From an uncultured Oscillospiraceae bacterium (GTDB lineage Bacteria; Bacillota; Clostridia; Oscillospirales; Acutalibacteraceae): a stretch of 37,121 bases of DNA. Location of the stretch: the NCBI GenBank assembly GCA_900540305.1, contig UQFL01000013.1, positions 1-37,121 of the forward strand, given 5' to 3'. Positions 1 through 8,272 of the stretch are shown in pieces. The translations under genes and the position numbers were made by a program. The notes beneath the pieces were generated by a model that did no database searches, was not told the DNA's origin, and was given only the letters and a program-made list of their open reading frames with translations. Every line of letters begins with the position of its first letter. Within the stretch, counting starts at the first letter, position 1.

Positions 1-48
1 CGAGATCAGCCTCGGTCTCGTGGGCTCGGAGATGTGTATAAGAGACAG
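1..48 (+). other. Illumina Nextera adapter and index left on the contig end (artefact)
   Basis: Bases 15-48 are exactly the 34-base Nextera read-2 transposase adapter, ending in the 19-base mosaic end at 30-48. Bases 1-6 (CGAGAT) match the 3' end of the P7 primer, and bases 7-14 (CAGCCTCG) are in the i7 index position and match, from memory, the reverse complement of index N710. This is library-preparation sequence and not a transposon of the organism. Genomic sequence starts at 49. Confidence 0.97.
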
Positions 49-318
49 ATTTAAATGAAATGCCAAATTTGATATTAAGCCTATTGAAATAACCAAAAGA
101 AGAAGTAATATAGTTATGAAATCTGCTCTAGAGATTCGTTTTATAGAACAAGCAAGATATACTAAAGAAACTATTCCGATTACTTCATCAAGATAACTAC
201 CGTTAAAAACAGCTTCAATAAAAATCAAGGCAAATAGCAGAATTAGCATTAAAACGCTTTTTAAATATACTGTTTTAGAATTATTATTTTTGATTAAGGG
301 TGATTGCTTTTGTTGCAT
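49..318 (-). CDS. N-terminus of polytopic membrane protein, probable polysaccharide polymerase (partial)
   Basis: The reading frame opens with ATG at 316-318 behind an AGGA ribosome-binding site and stays open for 90 codons until the contig ends at the adapter, so the C-terminus is missing. It begins MQQKQSPLIKNNNSK, followed by hydrophobic segments at about residues 20-38 and 45-58 and a third at about 67-86, separated by short basic loops. This layout fits the start of a Wzy/O-antigen-ligase type polymerase, which a capsule operon of this kind needs, and it is the last gene of the visible operon. Only topology and context support the name; a flippase or another membrane protein is possible. 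Confidence 0.6.
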
Positions 319-381
319 GAAGTGTTCCTTTTCTTTTGTTAAATACTCCCATAGGATTATTGACATTTGAAATTCATAGAT

Positions 382-1608
382 TTATAATGACAATTTGTTT
401 CTAATATAAACCGTTTCAAATTTTTTGTCCCAAGTCAATTCTTCGTTTGCATAATTGTATCCGTTTTCACCGAGTTCTCGGCGTAATTCAGGATTGTTAA
501 TAAGCGTTATAATATTGTTTGCAAACTCTTTTATTATTTCTTCTTTGCTTTGATTTGTATTGGCAAAAAGACCGCATGAGTTTTTATTTAATTGGTGAGA
601 AAAACTCATATCAAGCGCACAAATGGGTAATCTGTAAGCCATTGCTTCAACCAATACATTTCCGCCTGTTTCGCGTAAAGACGGCAAAACAAATATATCA
701 GCGTTTTTATAGACACTTGCTATTTTTTCGTAGGGAACAGAACCTTTTAAAAAGACTTTTTCATTTAAGCCGTAATTACTAATGGTTTTAGAGATTTTGT
801 CTTTTAATGGTCCGTCGCCATATATTTCAAGAGTGTAATCTAAATTATCAGGAATAAGTTTTATTATATCTAATAAAAAAATTAACCCTTTCTTTTCTAT
901 AAGCCTTCCGACAAATATTATTTTTGTCGCTTTTGAAGGGGCATGATTGACCTTAGGTAAATTTTTAAAATCAGGCAAAATTCCGGTTTCAAACAGTAAA
1001 TTAATTTTTCTTTTTGAAGCCTTTTCCATGATTTTTGCTGTCTCATCGTTTATTGTATAAACGGAGTTGAATTTTTTTATTTTTCTTCCGTAACCCGGGA
1101 GATAAATTGTGGCGTCATTAATAATTTGCCTGAATTTTTCGTAAGATTTATTTGATTCATAGCATTTAAGACTGTCAGGTGTAACCTGACCGCCGCCCAC
1201 GGGACCAAAAATTGTATAGGCATCTTTAAATTTATACATTTTTCCCGTAATGCGGAAATCTCCCATAGTAACATGGTGAATTACATCAAACTTAATTTTG
1301 CTGTTTTTTGCCCATTTGTAGGCAAGGCTTTGCCAAAGCATATAATATGCATGGTGAAAAAAAGGATATTTTATACGAAAGTCATTAATGAATTTATATG
1401 TATCGACTAAAACAAGTTCAACATTCTTCATGTTGTATTTTTTTATTCCGTCAAGCGTACCTTCAGCGTTGTACGCTCTTGTTACAACATATATTTTGTC
1501 TTTATCCTTATCCGAATGTTTATGGATCTGCACAAGCCAGTTCCAACCGACGGCGTCTTCAGAGCCTTTATAAGGATTTATACTGTATGCCGAAATTAAA
1601 TAGTTCAT
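382..1608 (-). CDS. GT4-family glycosyltransferase
   Basis: This 408-residue GT-B enzyme is expected to transfer a sugar from a nucleotide donor to the lipid-linked repeat unit at the inner face of the membrane. The N-terminal half starts MNYLISAYSINPYKGSEDAVGWNW, with the glycine-containing acceptor loop. The C-terminal donor domain begins near IIFVGRLIEKKGL and carries the retaining-enzyme E-x7-E motif in RETGGNVLVEAM. Start is the ATG at 1606-1608 with an A-rich AAAGG site upstream. It follows the next GT4 gene by 18 bases and belongs to the same operon. Donor sugar and linkage cannot be read from sequence. Confidence 0.9.
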   Translation of the reverse strand: MNYLISAYSINPYKGSEDAVGWNWLVQIHKHSDKDKDKIYVVTRAYNAEGTLDGIKKYNMKNVELVLVDTYKFINDFRIKYPFFHHAYYMLWQSLAYKWAKNSKIKFDVIHHVTMGDFRITGKMYKFKDAYTIFGPVGGGQVTPDSLKCYESNKSYEKFRQIINDATIYLPGYGRKIKKFNSVYTINDETAKIMEKASKRKINLLFETGILPDFKNLPKVNHAPSKATKIIFVGRLIEKKGLIFLLDIIKLIPDNLDYTLEIYGDGPLKDKISKTISNYGLNEKVFLKGSVPYEKIASVYKNADIFVLPSLRETGGNVLVEAMAYRLPICALDMSFSHQLNKNSCGLFANTNQSKEEIIKEFANNIITLINNPELRRELGENGYNYANEELTWDKKFETVYIRNKLSL

Positions 1609-1626
1609 TTTTTTTTAGCCTTTTTC

Positions 1627-2760
1627 CTATTTATATATTCTAATGAATTTGTCCGCTAAGGCGTCCCAAGTGAAATTTGAAGAAACCAGTTTTGAAGAGT
1701 TTTTGCTGATTTTATCTCTTAAATTATTATCTTGAAACAACTTATTTACAGCGCTGACCCACTCATTTTTGTCATTCAGCGGGCAGATAATACCTGTTTC
1801 ATTATTTTTTATAATGGTGCTTGAGCCGCCGTTCAATGTAGTTATAACCGGTAATCCAAAATACATTGATTCCAAAATAACCATTCCGAAAATCTCATAT
1901 TTTGTAGGCAGCAAAAATGCGTCGCAGCATTTATACAAAGACGGAAGCTCTCCTTGGCTTAAATTTTCAATCCAAATAATTTTATCGTCTATATTTATGC
2001 TTTTTGCGAAATTGATACATTTCTCAACATAGGGACTTTCGCCCTTTCCGATTAAAACAAGTCTGAATGAATCGTCTGTTTTAAGCAGCTGGTCTAAAAT
2101 TTCAATCAAAAAAAGTACATTTCGCCTTTCTTCAATTTTGCCTATGTATAATAGATATTTTAAACCTTTTTCTCTTTTTTCGTTTTCTAATTGTATCAGT
2201 TTGTCATTTATATCTTGCTGTTCTTCAAATCTGTCTGTATCTATTCCCACACCAAGCGTTATGCAGTTATGAAAACCTTTTTTGTTTAGAAAGTCACACG
2301 CAAGTTCGCTTTTTGCTATAAACTTTGTTTTTTTATATCCTTGATTGACAAGACAGCATACATCTGATATAAAGCACTTCTTTTTGTACCCTTTTGTGTA
2401 TTCAGAATCATACGGACCGTGATAGATTACAAGCTTGTCTTTGAATTTTTTATACAGAGAAATATTTTCCAGCTGATCATATTCAGAGGACTGTATAATA
2501 TCATATTTTTCCGCTATTTTATAAAGAGCGCTGCCGTATAATCCGTTTTTTAAAAAGGTTGTTGCACACAGGTGATAGATATGAATTTTTTGAGAATTGT
2601 CAAAAATAAAATCCTCTTCATATGACACGCCTTTAGTATAAAGTACAATATCGCAGGTGTTTCCTTTGCGTATCAAGGCTTTCGCAAGACCTATTTCCTG
2701 ACAATTATAACTTTTTATATTCAGTTCATCAGGCCACAATCTAACTATGAGTATTTTCAC
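1627..2760 (-). CDS. GT4-family glycosyltransferase
   Basis: This 377-residue GT-B glycosyltransferase starts with GTG at 2758-2760, supported by an AGGAG site five bases upstream. The C-terminal Rossmann domain contains LLYIGKIEERRNVLFL and the E-x7-E motif in YEIFGMVILESMYFGLPVI, which positions the nucleotide sugar. The N-terminal domain begins MKILIVRLWPDELNIKSYN. It lies between the TupA-like ATP-grasp gene and another GT4 gene and is co-transcribed with both, so it probably adds one sugar of the capsule repeat unit. Specificity is unknown. Confidence 0.9.
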   Translation of the reverse strand: MKILIVRLWPDELNIKSYNCQEIGLAKALIRKGNTCDIVLYTKGVSYEEDFIFDNSQKIHIYHLCATTFLKNGLYGSALYKIAEKYDIIQSSEYDQLENISLYKKFKDKLVIYHGPYDSEYTKGYKKKCFISDVCCLVNQGYKKTKFIAKSELACDFLNKKGFHNCITLGVGIDTDRFEEQQDINDKLIQLENEKREKGLKYLLYIGKIEERRNVLFLIEILDQLLKTDDSFRLVLIGKGESPYVEKCINFAKSINIDDKIIWIENLSQGELPSLYKCCDAFLLPTKYEIFGMVILESMYFGLPVITTLNGGSSTIIKNNETGIICPLNDKNEWVSAVNKLFQDNNLRDKISKNSSKLVSSNFTWDALADKFIRIYK

Positions 2761-2779
2761 GATAACTCCTGTATAAAAG

Positions 2780-3640
2780 CTATTTTTTTAATTTAAGCCA
2801 GTTTCCCCACTCAACTAAAGTGTTTGGTGGGTCTATTTTCATAAAGCCGCCTGTTGGTACAAATGTTAACTCTGAAATATAAATTTTGCCGTTAGAGTCA
2901 TATAAATCAACTCTGACAAAAGGAAAGTCATTTGACAGCTTTTTTGAAATTTCTATCATTTTATCAAAGTTTTCGGGTTTACTGATCGTTTTAGGGTAAT
3001 GCTCATGTTCAGGCAGGGAGTATGGTAGTTTGTTAAAATCCATATCGTAGTAATCTATAAATCTGTCTTCATCAAGAGAGATATACAGAACTTTTGGTTC
3101 TCCGTTGAAACAGAAGAATTTATAAGTTTTCAGTTCTTCTCCTGCGCCTAAATATTCTTCGATAATAATTTTCTTTTTAATGTATTTATATTGAATCTCG
3201 CCTTCACGCCAGTAATCCATCTTCATCCATTTATCAAGTTGTTTTTTTGCGGCTTCAAAATCAAGTTTCGATTTATCGTCTACAATGATATTTGTTCCGC
3301 AGGCGTGATTGCATTTAACAGCAAATTGATTCGGCAGACCGTTCCAATCAATTTCATCTGCCTTTTCATAAACTCCGTAAAGTTTGGGGCAAAGTTCTTC
3401 AAGCCCTTTCTCTTTGAGGTATTCCCGGATTAAATATTTATCTATGCATTTTGTAACAACAGGATTATTATAATACTCTGTAACTTTGAGTATATTTATT
3501 TTTGCATTTATATCCTGCGGATTGTTCCAGTCAAGCCACTGACCCGTTGAGTATTTGTAATTTAGTGAAGTTCCCAATTTCGGAGATATGAATGTCAGCA
3601 CCCGTTTAACGGAATTTCTGATTGGTTTTGATATTTCCAT
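2780..3640 (-). CDS. TupA-like ATP-grasp protein of the polysaccharide locus
   Basis: This 286-residue protein resembles the ATPgrasp_TupA family, named after a Bacillus teichuronopeptide gene. Recognisable landmarks are KCNHACGTNIIV (nucleotide-binding loop, about residues 109-120), IIIEEYLG (about 158-165), YKFFCFNGEP and the C-terminal FVRVDLYDSNGKIYISELTF segment, which supplies the acidic metal ligands. ATP-grasp enzymes form amide or ester bonds through acyl-phosphate intermediates, so this one may add an amino acid or another carboxylate to a sugar. That is inference from the fold. Start is the ATG at 3638-3640 with AAAGGA upstream. It sits 14 bases after the radical SAM gene. Confidence 0.85.
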   Translation of the reverse strand: MEISKPIRNSVKRVLTFISPKLGTSLNYKYSTGQWLDWNNPQDINAKINILKVTEYYNNPVVTKCIDKYLIREYLKEKGLEELCPKLYGVYEKADEIDWNGLPNQFAVKCNHACGTNIIVDDKSKLDFEAAKKQLDKWMKMDYWREGEIQYKYIKKKIIIEEYLGAGEELKTYKFFCFNGEPKVLYISLDEDRFIDYYDMDFNKLPYSLPEHEHYPKTISKPENFDKMIEISKKLSNDFPFVRVDLYDSNGKIYISELTFVPTGGFMKIDPPNTLVEWGNWLKLKK

Positions 3641-3654
3641 AATTTATCCTTTGG

Positions 3655-4827
3655 TTATTTTTTGAGCTGTTCTGCAATGTCGGCATCAACTATTTCTTCG
3701 CCTGTTTTGCCTACAAGTACGGATTTCGATTTGTCCGAAAGTCCGTCGTTAATATCTGCGTTTAAATCGCAGGTTGACAGTGCGTCAAGTTCAGCTTTTG
3801 TAACTTTTCCGTCTCTGTAATCGCGCACAACGGGTAGTTCGTACATGCTGTATTTCTTTTCCTTGAAGAATCTGAGGAATTTATGCTTGATAACCCAAGC
3901 AGCAGGCACCCATATATATTTGTGCATGGCAGGTGATACGGAGCCTATCATCCAGCAATTTCTGTCGCAGTGGCGAACTTTGGCACGCACTTTTTCTGCC
4001 TCTTTGCTGTTCCAAAGTTCATCCCAAGTCTGGGTGTTGAGGTTGCCCATAACCTCCTTATCCTTTGTGCCGTTGCACGGCATAACATCTCCGTACGGGT
4101 CGATGAAAAATGTATCAAACGCCATATCGCAGGGGAGAAGTCTTTTCTGTCCGTAAATATAGTTGATAAGACCGTGATTAAAATATGCCCTAAACCATTT
4201 TTTCGGGCTGTTGCTTTTGAGTAGTTCGTTTACAAGGTTTTCAAAATTCTGCGCAACCATCGGTCTGTCTTTGATGATATTCTTAGCTTCAACGAAATAG
4301 AAGGAGTTGTGAAGCGATGCTGTTGCAAATTCCATATTCATTTCGTTTGACAGCTTATATAACGGAACAAGGTCTTTTGCATTAGCGTCCTGCACAGTCA
4401 TACCGAAACCAACATCAGGGTGGTTCATTTCAACAAGCTTTTTAAGAGTTGTATATCCCTTGTTAAAGCCATCTTCAAGTCCTCTGATTGCATTGTTAGT
4501 TTCTTCAAGCCCTTCAATGGAGATACGGATTCCGACATTCGGAAATTCCTTGCACAAATCAATAATTCTGTCTGTGAAGAAGCCGTTTGTTGAAATTACA
4601 ATGCGGTCGCTTTTTTTATAAAGCTCTCTTACAATATCCTTTAGGTCGGTTCTTATGAAAGGCTCACCGCCTGTAATATTTGTAAAGTACATCGGAGGAA
4701 GCTTTTTTATTGTTTCAATGCTTATTTCCTCGTCAGGAGCTGAAGGACGCTTGTATCTGTTGCACATTTTGCAGCGAGCGTTACAGCGGTATGTAACAAT
4801 TACGGTTCCGTTTAATTTTTTTGCCAT
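3655..4827 (-). CDS. Radical SAM/SPASM-type enzyme in the capsule operon
   Basis: The 390-residue protein has the radical SAM cluster motif C-x3-C-x2-C at C15, C19 and C22 (TYRCNARCKMC), followed by the GGEP motif in ITGGEPFIRTD. The C-terminal part has a SPASM-like cysteine region: LPCDMAFDTFFIDPYGDV, PCNG, then HCDRNCW, which would bind an auxiliary 4Fe-4S cluster. Such enzymes cleave S-adenosylmethionine to start radical chemistry on peptides or sugars. Its place between an acyltransferase and a TupA-like ATP-grasp gene suggests modification of a sugar or of an amino-acid decoration on the polysaccharide. The start ATG at 4825-4827 has AAGGA upstream. The substrate is unknown. Confidence 0.88.
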   Translation of the reverse strand: MAKKLNGTVIVTYRCNARCKMCNRYKRPSAPDEEISIETIKKLPPMYFTNITGGEPFIRTDLKDIVRELYKKSDRIVISTNGFFTDRIIDLCKEFPNVGIRISIEGLEETNNAIRGLEDGFNKGYTTLKKLVEMNHPDVGFGMTVQDANAKDLVPLYKLSNEMNMEFATASLHNSFYFVEAKNIIKDRPMVAQNFENLVNELLKSNSPKKWFRAYFNHGLINYIYGQKRLLPCDMAFDTFFIDPYGDVMPCNGTKDKEVMGNLNTQTWDELWNSKEAEKVRAKVRHCDRNCWMIGSVSPAMHKYIWVPAAWVIKHKFLRFFKEKKYSMYELPVVRDYRDGKVTKAELDALSTCDLNADINDGLSDKSKSVLVGKTGEEIVDADIAEQLKK

Positions 4828-4829
4828 TT

Positions 4830-5882
4830 TTATTTATCCTTCTTTGTAAATTCGCCGAGCATTAACATTTTGGCGAGTTTTATTTTTCGTACAATATATT
4901 TTGATATCGGTATAGGAAGCAAAAGCCCTAACACACACATAAGCAGGGAATATAAGACATAAGGAACCCCTAGCATTGTTCCCAGCACAACTCTAATAGC
5001 AATTTGAACATAATAGCCAAACATATAAATATCCATTCCGTACTTGCCGAAAAGTGCCGGCGCTTTTTTTGCTTTTTGTGTAGTCGATAGAGAATACGCT
5101 GCGAAATACCAAACAACTATATTAAAAATAGTTAAAACAAATAGTATGAGTTTATGGGTGTTTTCATTATATAGTTTTAAGTAATATGTCAATGCAAAAG
5201 AAATAATGAGAGATAATACAGAACAAATAATTAAAACTCGTTTCTTTTTGACATTTTCACACACTTTTCTCAAGTAGCAGCTAATATTGTCATAGTATTT
5301 TGAGATGAAAATACCGGCAAAGAAAAAGACGGAATATTCACAAAAACTTGTTACAATGGGGATCGAAAAATCTAAAATGCTTACTGTTATTTTTAAAATT
5401 AAAGTGATTATCAATATTGCAGCGGTAGGAATTTTATAAACTAAAACAGCAACAACAGATAAAATAAACAAGCTGTGCAAAAACCATATTCCGCCATTCG
5501 GGTTGTTCGTACCAAGCAGGGTATCTAAAAATATATGGTTTGACAGTTCATTATTTGCATAGCTTTCAAGAAAATATTTTAGTACATAGGAAATAAAGGT
5601 GAAAAACAAATACGGAACAATAAGTCTTTTGAATCTGTCCCATATTGTGTTTCCGACATCTTTAAGAGTTTTTATTTTCTTGATTTTTCCATAAAATAAT
5701 AAACCGCTTAATGCGAAAAAAGCGCTCATATGAAAAGAATATGCATAGCTGTTCAGAAAGCCTAAAATAGTGTTGTCTGAAGAAAATGAGTGACCTATTA
5801 CTACCCAAACAATAATGAGACCCCTTAAAATATTTAATTCTTCATAATACTTTTTTACGCTTGAAATGCGATTTTCTTTCAT
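4830..5882 (-). CDS. Acyltransferase-3 family membrane protein
   Basis: This is a multi-spanning protein of about 350 residues of the acyltransferase-3 family, which moves acetyl or similar groups onto extracytoplasmic sugars. Near the N-terminus it has LNILRGLIIVWVVIGHSFS with the conserved histidine after glycine, then around ten hydrophobic segments, including a NPNGGIWFLHSLF stretch typical of the family. I place the start at the ATG at 5880-5882, because a GGGA element lies upstream. A TTG at 5895-5897 would add five residues but has no ribosome-binding site. It probably O-acetylates the capsule repeat. Confidence 0.88.
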   Translation of the reverse strand: MKENRISSVKKYYEELNILRGLIIVWVVIGHSFSSDNTILGFLNSYAYSFHMSAFFALSGLLFYGKIKKIKTLKDVGNTIWDRFKRLIVPYLFFTFISYVLKYFLESYANNELSNHIFLDTLLGTNNPNGGIWFLHSLFILSVVAVLVYKIPTAAILIITLILKITVSILDFSIPIVTSFCEYSVFFFAGIFISKYYDNISCYLRKVCENVKKKRVLIICSVLSLIISFALTYYLKLYNENTHKLILFVLTIFNIVVWYFAAYSLSTTQKAKKAPALFGKYGMDIYMFGYYVQIAIRVVLGTMLGVPYVLYSLLMCVLGLLLPIPISKYIVRKIKLAKMLMLGEFTKKDK

Positions 5883-5912
5883 AATAACTTGTCCCAACAG
5901 TGATTAAATTTA

Positions 5913-7115
5913 TCAATCGATATAAACATTAACTAAAATGTGGTAATACTTATCAACATCCAAAAACTTTGTCTTTTTACAGTTTTCCGATAACTCGGCA
6001 GATTTTTTATCATCATTCCAAAGCTCTGAAATTTTATTTTTCAAATCGTTCTTGTTTTTATATTCAAACAATATACCGTTAACACCGTCCTGCACCAACT
6101 CGGGAAGTCCGCCGATTTTTGAAGCAATAACAGGAGTTGCAAACATTATGCTTTCCATAACTGAAAACGGGCAGTTTTCATACCATTCAGACGGATAAAC
6201 GGAAAATTTTGCTTTTGATATTAAATTATGAAGTTCTTTGCCGCTTTTAAAGCCTACGCATTCGATGTTCGGTACTTTGCGTATTTCGTCTTCAAGCGCT
6301 CCGGAGCCTGCGAAAACAAATTTCACTTCAGGAAGCTCTTTGCAAACCTCAAGTAATGTTCTTATTCCTTTTTCTTCGCTGAAGCGACCGAAATAAAGAA
6401 CATAATTTTCTTTTTCTTTATATTCATATTTTAAATCGTCAACAAAATTATGAACGACAACAGTTTTCTTGGCAAATAGGGGGTTGGAGTCCATTATACG
6501 CTTCATAAATTTTGAACAGCAAACAATCTTGTCAATGTATTTATAAACACCTTTTGCATTCCAAAAATAAGCTTCAGCAGCGCCCACGATCGATTTTGCC
6601 GTGCTGGAGTGAATACATTTGCCTTTAATACAATTTTTGAAATGACCTCCAAGACAGCTCTCGCAATTTTCATGGGTGAGTGGGTTGTTGAGCATATGAT
6701 TGGGACAGACTAGGTTATAGTCATGTGCAGTAAAAACAATTTTGCAGGTTTTGCGATTTTCTTTACGCCACTTATTAATTTCAAGAATAATTGAAGGAGT
6801 TAGCTGATAATTGAAATTATTTAAATGGCATACATCTGGCTGAAAGTCATCAAGTACTTTTCTGATTTTTTTTCGTGCTTCAATTGAATATATAGTTTTA
6901 ACGGGATATGTGATTTTAGAAAGCTTTGAACCGCCGTGAAAATCCATGTTTGAAGTGTATGCCCCGACATTGTTGCCAACGCATCTGTTTTCGTGTTCCA
7001 TTCCGAAATATTGCACTTCATTACCATATTCTTTCAGGCATTCTCCAAGCTTGAAAATATATGTTTCCGAACCGCCGTTGGGATGCAGAAATTTATTTAT
7101 CATTAAAATCTTCAA
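5913..7115 (-). CDS. GT4-family glycosyltransferase
   Basis: This 400-residue GT-B enzyme begins MKILMINKFLHPNGGSETY, with the double-glycine loop of GT4 enzymes. A small cysteine-rich stretch (HENCESCLGGHFKNCIKGKC) lies at about residues 148-167 and may bind zinc. The donor domain has YVLYFGRFSEEKGI and the E-x7-E motif in YENCPFSVMESIMFATPVI. The start is a TTG at 7113-7115 that overlaps the TGA stop of the upstream gene in a TTGA arrangement, with a GGTG site seven bases before it, so the two genes are probably translationally coupled. Donor and acceptor are not predictable. Confidence 0.9.
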   Translation of the reverse strand: MKILMINKFLHPNGGSETYIFKLGECLKEYGNEVQYFGMEHENRCVGNNVGAYTSNMDFHGGSKLSKITYPVKTIYSIEARKKIRKVLDDFQPDVCHLNNFNYQLTPSIILEINKWRKENRKTCKIVFTAHDYNLVCPNHMLNNPLTHENCESCLGGHFKNCIKGKCIHSSTAKSIVGAAEAYFWNAKGVYKYIDKIVCCSKFMKRIMDSNPLFAKKTVVVHNFVDDLKYEYKEKENYVLYFGRFSEEKGIRTLLEVCKELPEVKFVFAGSGALEDEIRKVPNIECVGFKSGKELHNLISKAKFSVYPSEWYENCPFSVMESIMFATPVIASKIGGLPELVQDGVNGILFEYKNKNDLKNKISELWNDDKKSAELSENCKKTKFLDVDKYYHILVNVYID

Positions 7116-8233
7116 TTTAATTCACCTTTATATAGTCTTTGCGTTTTTTCGGTAATATCATCCCAGTTGAATCCCGAAACAATATAGTCCGCAGAGTTTT
7201 TCTTAAAATTATTTACAATATCTTCGTTGTTTAAAAGATATGTCATCTTGTCCTCAAGGTCTTTAACATCGCCTTTTTTAAAATAAATTGCATAGTCTGT
7301 GCAAAGTTCTGTACATTCGTCAATATCTGAAGTAAGACAGCAGTTTGAATAACTCATAGCCTCCATTAGGCTTATGGGCATACCTTCCAGGTCGCTTGGG
7401 AGTACATAAATATATGCCCCCGAATAAAGCTCCTCAAGTATTTCACCCTGAACAAAATCAGTAAAAATTATGTTTTTACCTTCTGCCTGTTTTTTAAGTT
7501 GCGAAAAATACTCTTCAGAATGGCTTGAACCGCCGGCAATTACAAGCGGCATTTCAGTATCAATACCTGAATATGCGTCAATCAAATAATGAATTCCTTT
7601 TTCGGGAACAATTCTGCCGAGATAGAGAATGTAGCCGCCTTTTTTTAAGTTGTATTTTTTTTGAATCTCTTCGTCGCCTTTGATTTCCGGCTTTTCAATT
7701 CCGTTTGGTATGTAACGGGTTTTTCTGCCGTATGTGTCCTCAAAGTATTTTTGAACAGCTTTTGAAAGAACTATTATTTCATCAGCGTATTTTGCGGCAT
7801 TTTTTTCACCGAATTTCAAATATTTCGTAGCAAATCCACCCCATTTAGAACGCTTCCAGTCAAGGCCGTGGATTGTCACAACTGTTCTTATTCCAAACAG
7901 TTTGGGTATGAAACACATTGCCGCCGGTCCCTCGGCGTGATAATGGATTACATCATATCTTGAAAAAAGCGCTTTTATGGTTGCCAAAAAACTGTAAACA
8001 ACGGCGTTGAGCGCCTTGCTTTGCGGGGTAGGAACTGTTATTAGTTTTACACCTTCATAGTTTTTTTGCGTTTTTGAAGAAAACTGCTTTCCGGAAACAT
8101 GGCCGCCGCTTCTGTTGTAGCATACAACAGTGTTTCCAAGGTTTACAAGACGGGTAGAAAGCGCTTCAACAACGATTTCTATTCCGCCTTCTCTTGACGG
8201 TATTCTTTTGTGACCTATCATTGCAATTTTCAT
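7112..8233 (-). CDS. GT4-family glycosyltransferase, likely early-acting
   Basis: The 373-residue protein begins MKIAMIGHKRIPSREGGIE and resembles GT4 enzymes that follow the initiating phosphotransferase in capsule clusters. The donor half contains YILYLGRIVPEKGIHYLI and an E-x7-E motif in LEGMPISLMEAMSYSN. It is transcribed directly after the glycosylphosphotransferase gene (39-base gap), which fits addition of the second sugar. Similarity to rhamnosyltransferase-type enzymes is an impression from the N-terminus only. Its stop overlaps the start of the next gene by four bases. Confidence 0.9.
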   Translation of the reverse strand: MKIAMIGHKRIPSREGGIEIVVEALSTRLVNLGNTVVCYNRSGGHVSGKQFSSKTQKNYEGVKLITVPTPQSKALNAVVYSFLATIKALFSRYDVIHYHAEGPAAMCFIPKLFGIRTVVTIHGLDWKRSKWGGFATKYLKFGEKNAAKYADEIIVLSKAVQKYFEDTYGRKTRYIPNGIEKPEIKGDEEIQKKYNLKKGGYILYLGRIVPEKGIHYLIDAYSGIDTEMPLVIAGGSSHSEEYFSQLKKQAEGKNIIFTDFVQGEILEELYSGAYIYVLPSDLEGMPISLMEAMSYSNCCLTSDIDECTELCTDYAIYFKKGDVKDLEDKMTYLLNNEDIVNNFKKNSADYIVSGFNWDDITEKTQRLYKGELN

Positions 8234-8272
8234 AAGCTGTTTTCCGTGGATTGTTAAATGTTAAAATGAAAT

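Noticed and set aside
30..48. Tn5-type mosaic end as evidence of a transposon
   Set aside because: It is part of the Nextera adapter, together with index and primer sequence.
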